Assembly: GCF_009730915.1 (NCBI RefSeq)
Contig: NC_052488.1
Location: 22,438,305-22,502,304, forward strand
Direction of reading: 5' to 3'
Length of the DNA: 64,000 nt
Source of the DNA: Dioscorea cayenensis subsp. rotundata
Lineage: Eukaryota; Streptophyta; Magnoliopsida; Dioscoreales; Dioscoreaceae
A model generated the notes under the pieces. The model saw only the letters and a list, made by a program, of their open reading frames with translations. It was not told where the DNA came from and made no database searches. Below, in pieces: positions 60,874 to 64,000 of the stretch. The translations under genes and the position numbers were made by a program. Positions within the stretch are counted from its first letter, which is position 1; each line of letters starts with the position of its first letter.

Positions 60874-62141
60874 ATGGTATCGTTTTTGTCCCTTTGATTT
60901 TGATCGGATTCTAAGGTTCATCGTTTTTTATTCTTGCGTCTTAGATGTGTTGTTTATAGTGCTCGATTTTAGTTGAGATGTAGTTAATTTTTTAATTTGA
61001 AGGAAATCTTGTTGGTTCTTTGTGGCTTATTGTTTGATCGAGATGAAAAGGTTCGTGAATGGATCTGATCTTCTATCATTTTTCATTTATTTCTGTTGTT
61101 TGTTTTGATCTGATATCGTGGGAATCTTTGTGCTCATCGTTCTCCTCTCTCTGTGAAGTTTGGAATTGCTGGTAAAGCTAGTGTTTTGTGGATCTTCGTT
61201 TCTGTGTGATAGATCACTGGAGAATATAGATAAGAGTTCGAATTATTGGAACTTTGGGTAACAATATTTGGTTTTCTATCTTTGATCCTAGTATTCGTGA
61301 TATGGTTCCTTTCTTTAGATTCCTGGGGACGTTTCTGATCCTTTGTTCTTGGTATACAGTTCCGGTGATCTAAACATCTGTTGTTCATCTATCTAATTCT
61401 AAATTTTCCATAACTGCATTGCAATGTATATTTGTCTATGATTATTAGGTTTGTAAGCCTCATCATACTTTGTATGCTGGACAAGTCTAAATCTTTGTGC
61501 ATCGTCATGATTTTTAAGAAGCTTCATTTTGCTTTTTCATACTGTTAATGTCCAATGGTTATGTGATTTTATAACTTGATCATATGCTTTATGCTATAGT
61601 ACCTGTGACAAATGGTTCGTATAATTTGTCCTGTTCTATTTACAGGCCAACGCGGCATCTGGGATGGCTGTGAATGATGACTGCAAGTTGAAATTCCTGG
61701 AATTGAAGGCAAAGAGAACCTACCGTTTCATAGTATACATGATTGAAGAGAAGCAGAAGGAGATAATTGTTGAGAAGGTTGGTGAACCTACTCAGAGCTA
61801 CGAAGATTTCACTGCTAGCCTTCCTGCAAACGAATGCAGATATGCCATTTTTGACTTTGATTTTGTCACTGAGGAGAACTGCCAGAAAAGCAAGATCTTC
61901 TTCATTGCATGGTAACCTTTCCTTTATATGCCGTCCTGCATCTGATCTGTTTTATAAACTGAAACTTGAATTTCTTTTGAACTTTTATAGGTCTCCTGAT
62001 ACAGCCAAAGTGAGAAGCAAGATGCTCTATGCAAGCTCCAAGGACAGATTCAAGAGGGAATTGGATGGTATCCAGGTGGAACTGCAAGCCACCGATCCTA
62101 CTGAGATGGGTCTTGATGTCATCAGAGGTCGTGCTAACTGA
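60874..62141 (+). CDS. ADF: Actin-depolymerizing factor (ADF/cofilin)
   Basis: A 139-residue cytosolic protein that binds ADP-actin, severs filaments and speeds monomer release. Coding exons are 60874-60876 (the ATG alone), 61646-61911 and 61991-62141, with introns of 769 and 79 nt. An intron directly after the initiator codon is a known hallmark of plant ADF genes and supports this start. The protein begins [10 protein letters not shown] with Ser6, the conserved regulatory phosphorylation site, and continues [20 protein letters not shown]. The actin-binding helix region reads [20 protein letters not shown] and the end is [17 protein letters not shown]. Full length and intact. ADFs are regulated by phosphorylation, pH and phosphoinositides. 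The subclass is not determined. Confidence 0.97.
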
Positions 62142-63433
62142 GTATGTTACACTTTGTTATGCATTGGAGGTTTTCCTTGCACTATGTTCAAGTGGGATGT
62201 TAATAGTTCAATGGGATAATGAATTGTTAGTTACCTTGTGCACTTGTGGTTGAAGTATTACCATATTATCATCTATCATTTCCTTCATTCTTGATTGATT
62301 TCTCCATATTATATGATTTGCTCTTTCTGGCATTGGAAGTAAGTGTTTTCTTTTAGCTTGATGTTTACAAGCCAATAATATGTAACAATCTGTGGTTTGT
62401 CGTCCTTCCATGTTGTTTGACATTTGCTTTCTTTATGATCTGATATACCATAATGGGCGCTGATGATTCTTGAATGCATGCTTTCATCTCATGTTTCAAC
62501 TTTTAAGCATTCATGACTGGTTAAAGTTTTTATGCTTATTAGGCTTAATTATAATTGTTTTCTTTCTTCATTATCTGTTCTTGGATGTACTATGTATTTT
62601 AGATGAAATCCTCCATGCTTGCACCATGCCAGCATTCACACAGTTGGGTTTGACCTAGGATTAGATCAGACAATGAGAAGAAAATAAAGTAGTTGGTTGG
62701 GCTGTTTATTTGTAAATGGCAAGCAGCGTTTACAACATTTGTGTTAAGTCTTGGAGGTTTGTCATGAAATTAAGACTTATTAAAGTTTTTTCATTGCATG
62801 ATGTGAATGGAGGTTTTGGACTTCGATTGGATAGTTTGATCAAGCATTCAGCCTTCAGGCCATTTACACAACTGAGATCCTTGAATATTGTATAATAGAA
62901 GCTTTGGAGATCCCATCTAAGTCCGCACGGGACTTTCATCTGCTATTTGTCTTTCTAGTTTTAGACCTGATTCCTTAATTTTAAAGTATCAGAGAGAACT
63001 TTTGTAATGAAATCCTGTGTGCTGAATGGATGCTTGTTGTTTGCGTACCCTGGCCCTGGAGGCACGCTTGAGAAACATTTTAAGTGACATCTGGCATAAG
63101 AGGTAACTTGCAAAATCTTCTAATATGTGGCTGAAGTTTTCTTTGAATATATATATATATATAGTTTTTTTCCATGTCTTCGATCCTTATCTAAAAGGTG
63201 TTTGAGTTTTGTACTTTGACACTACTACACGTAGGGTTGTTGCATCTACTTGCAAGCCACGTCTGTATGGGATTTCGTCTGAAACTGGCCTTCTATCTTG
63301 TTGCTATGTTTGGATCAAATCTGCTTACATGCTTTTAAAATTTGGTGTTTTGTATGACAGTGATAATCTTTCAGTACTTTGCATTTATTTATTTATTTAT
63401 TTTGAAGACCAGACAACACACTTTCTATAACCA
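62142..63433. other. ADF 3' region and intergenic DNA
   Basis: T-rich 3' UTR-like sequence follows the ADF stop, then unremarkable DNA with a (TA)n run near 63147 and (ATTT)n near 63383. The neighbouring PPR gene converges on ADF. No further gene is seen. Confidence 0.55.
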
Positions 63434-64000
63434 CTACCAATAGTCCTTGCAAGAACACTTGCCTTCCTTGAAATGATGAAACCTGCTACGATCGCGCAAA
63501 ACAATCTCCCTGCTTACAATTTTTGAGATGAACTTCATTGCAACATGACAGTCGTTACAAACTCTCAGGTTCTTCACCACCCTAATCATAGCTCCCTCCT
63601 CTGTGCTTATGATACCAAAAGCAACAGCCAACTTCTCACTATGCAACGACAGCACATTCTCCTTCTCTTCCTCATCTATGTTCTGTGACACAAGACTTGT
63701 ATCTGGTACATACCCTGCAAGCTTCATCTTCATTCCCAACTCCCTAATAAAAGCATAAATCCGATCTGATTCTGGGTGATACCTGTCTCCCATGAAGAAC
63801 TCATACACTCTGTTATTGACCTCGATCCAGCTACAACCGGGAGTTTTCACTACCTGATTGTCTCGCATCTTTAACCTGCAGCTTGCTGCATCGTCCAATC
63901 TCCCTAGAGATGCATACACATTTGCTAGATAAACATAGCTGCCAGAGTGATCTGGATCAAGCTCAAGAATATGACTAACCACCCGTTCACCACGGGCAAT
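63434..64000 (-). CDS. DYW-class pentatricopeptide repeat protein, C-terminal part
   Basis: The frame is open to the window edge, so only the last ~188 residues are visible and the start lies beyond 64000. The E/E+ region shows SGSYVYLANVYASLGRLDDA and KTPGCSWIEVNNRVYEFF. A complete DYW deaminase domain follows: HSEKLAVAFG supplies the His and catalytic Glu, CNDCH the zinc cysteines, and the chain ends FHHFKEGKCSCKDYW. DYW proteins perform C-to-U RNA editing in mitochondria or plastids. All key residues are present. The PPR tract that sets the target is off the window. Confidence 0.95.
   Translation of the reverse strand: MARGERVVSHILELDPDHSGSYVYLANVYASLGRLDDAASCRLKMRDNQVVKTPGCSWIEVNNRVYEFFMGDRYHPESDRIYAFIRELGMKMKLAGYVPDTSLVSQNIDEEEKENVLSLHSEKLAVAFGIISTEEGAMIRVVKNLRVCNDCHVAMKFISKIVSREIVLRDRSRFHHFKEGKCSCKDYW

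Noticed and set aside
60644-60976. 110-codon frame across the ADF leader
   Set aside because: Runs through the (CT)n tract and past the ADF initiator exon donor, whereas the ADF gene model explains the region.

Overview
The window is nuclear DNA of a flowering plant. The evidence is spliceosomal introns with T-rich bodies and GT/AG borders, a vacuolar SULTR4 transporter, a SAUR gene, PLS-class PPR genes, a bifunctional-type RIBA, a C-terminally SPKK-tailed H2A and an R2R3-MYB. AGCCCA boxes upstream of the USE of a U3 snoRNA gene resemble the monocot-specific promoter element, so a monocot is likely. The AT-rich, non-GC-biased coding sequence argues against a grass. The species cannot be fixed from the sequence alone.

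Layout. 0-7.5 kb: AT-rich intergenic DNA with a tRNA-derived SINE (1.45 kb), a complete U3 snoRNA gene with USE/TATA promoter (4.4-4.7 kb) and an intronless SAUR gene (5.4 kb). 7.5-10.3 kb: an actin gene with a leader intron. 10.7-21.8 kb, minus strand: a 17-coding-exon SULTR4-type sulfate transporter. Its intron 13 holds a ~3.0 kb LTR-like fossil and its intron 3 carries a duplicated piece of exon 4. 25.1-30.2 kb: mitochondrial 2-oxoglutarate dehydrogenase E1, with a ~140 bp inverted duplication at the start of its first coding-region intron. 32.0-32.6 kb, minus: a ZAT-type C2H2 zinc-finger repressor. 36.06-37.06 kb: exactly 1000 N. 38.0-39.4 kb: a decayed Ty3/gypsy pol remnant. 41.2-42.2 kb: an R2R3-MYB of the MYB48/MYB59 type.

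46.8-53.5 kb is a compact plus-strand run: a 3-hydroxyacyl-CoA dehydratase/PTPLA-like gene, an intronless E-class PPR gene and a RIBA3-like riboflavin gene whose DHBP-synthase active-site loop is altered. 54.6-55.4 kb, minus: histone H2A.W with an octamer promoter. 57.2-60.4 kb: a decayed Ty1/copia pol remnant and a 5'-truncated L1-type LINE. 60.9-62.1 kb: actin-depolymerizing factor with an ATG-only first coding exon. 63.4-64.0 kb, minus: the C-terminal end of a DYW-class PPR gene running off the window.

These are ordinary, mostly unrelated housekeeping and regulatory genes, not an operon-like system. Actin and ADF belong to the same cytoskeletal process but are not linked by position. The non-routine material is the U3 locus, the latent cassette exon in SULTR4, the inverted duplication in OGDH, the apparently monofunctional RIBA and several young tandem duplications. 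I found no CRISPR array, no intact mobile element and no clearly new multi-gene system.
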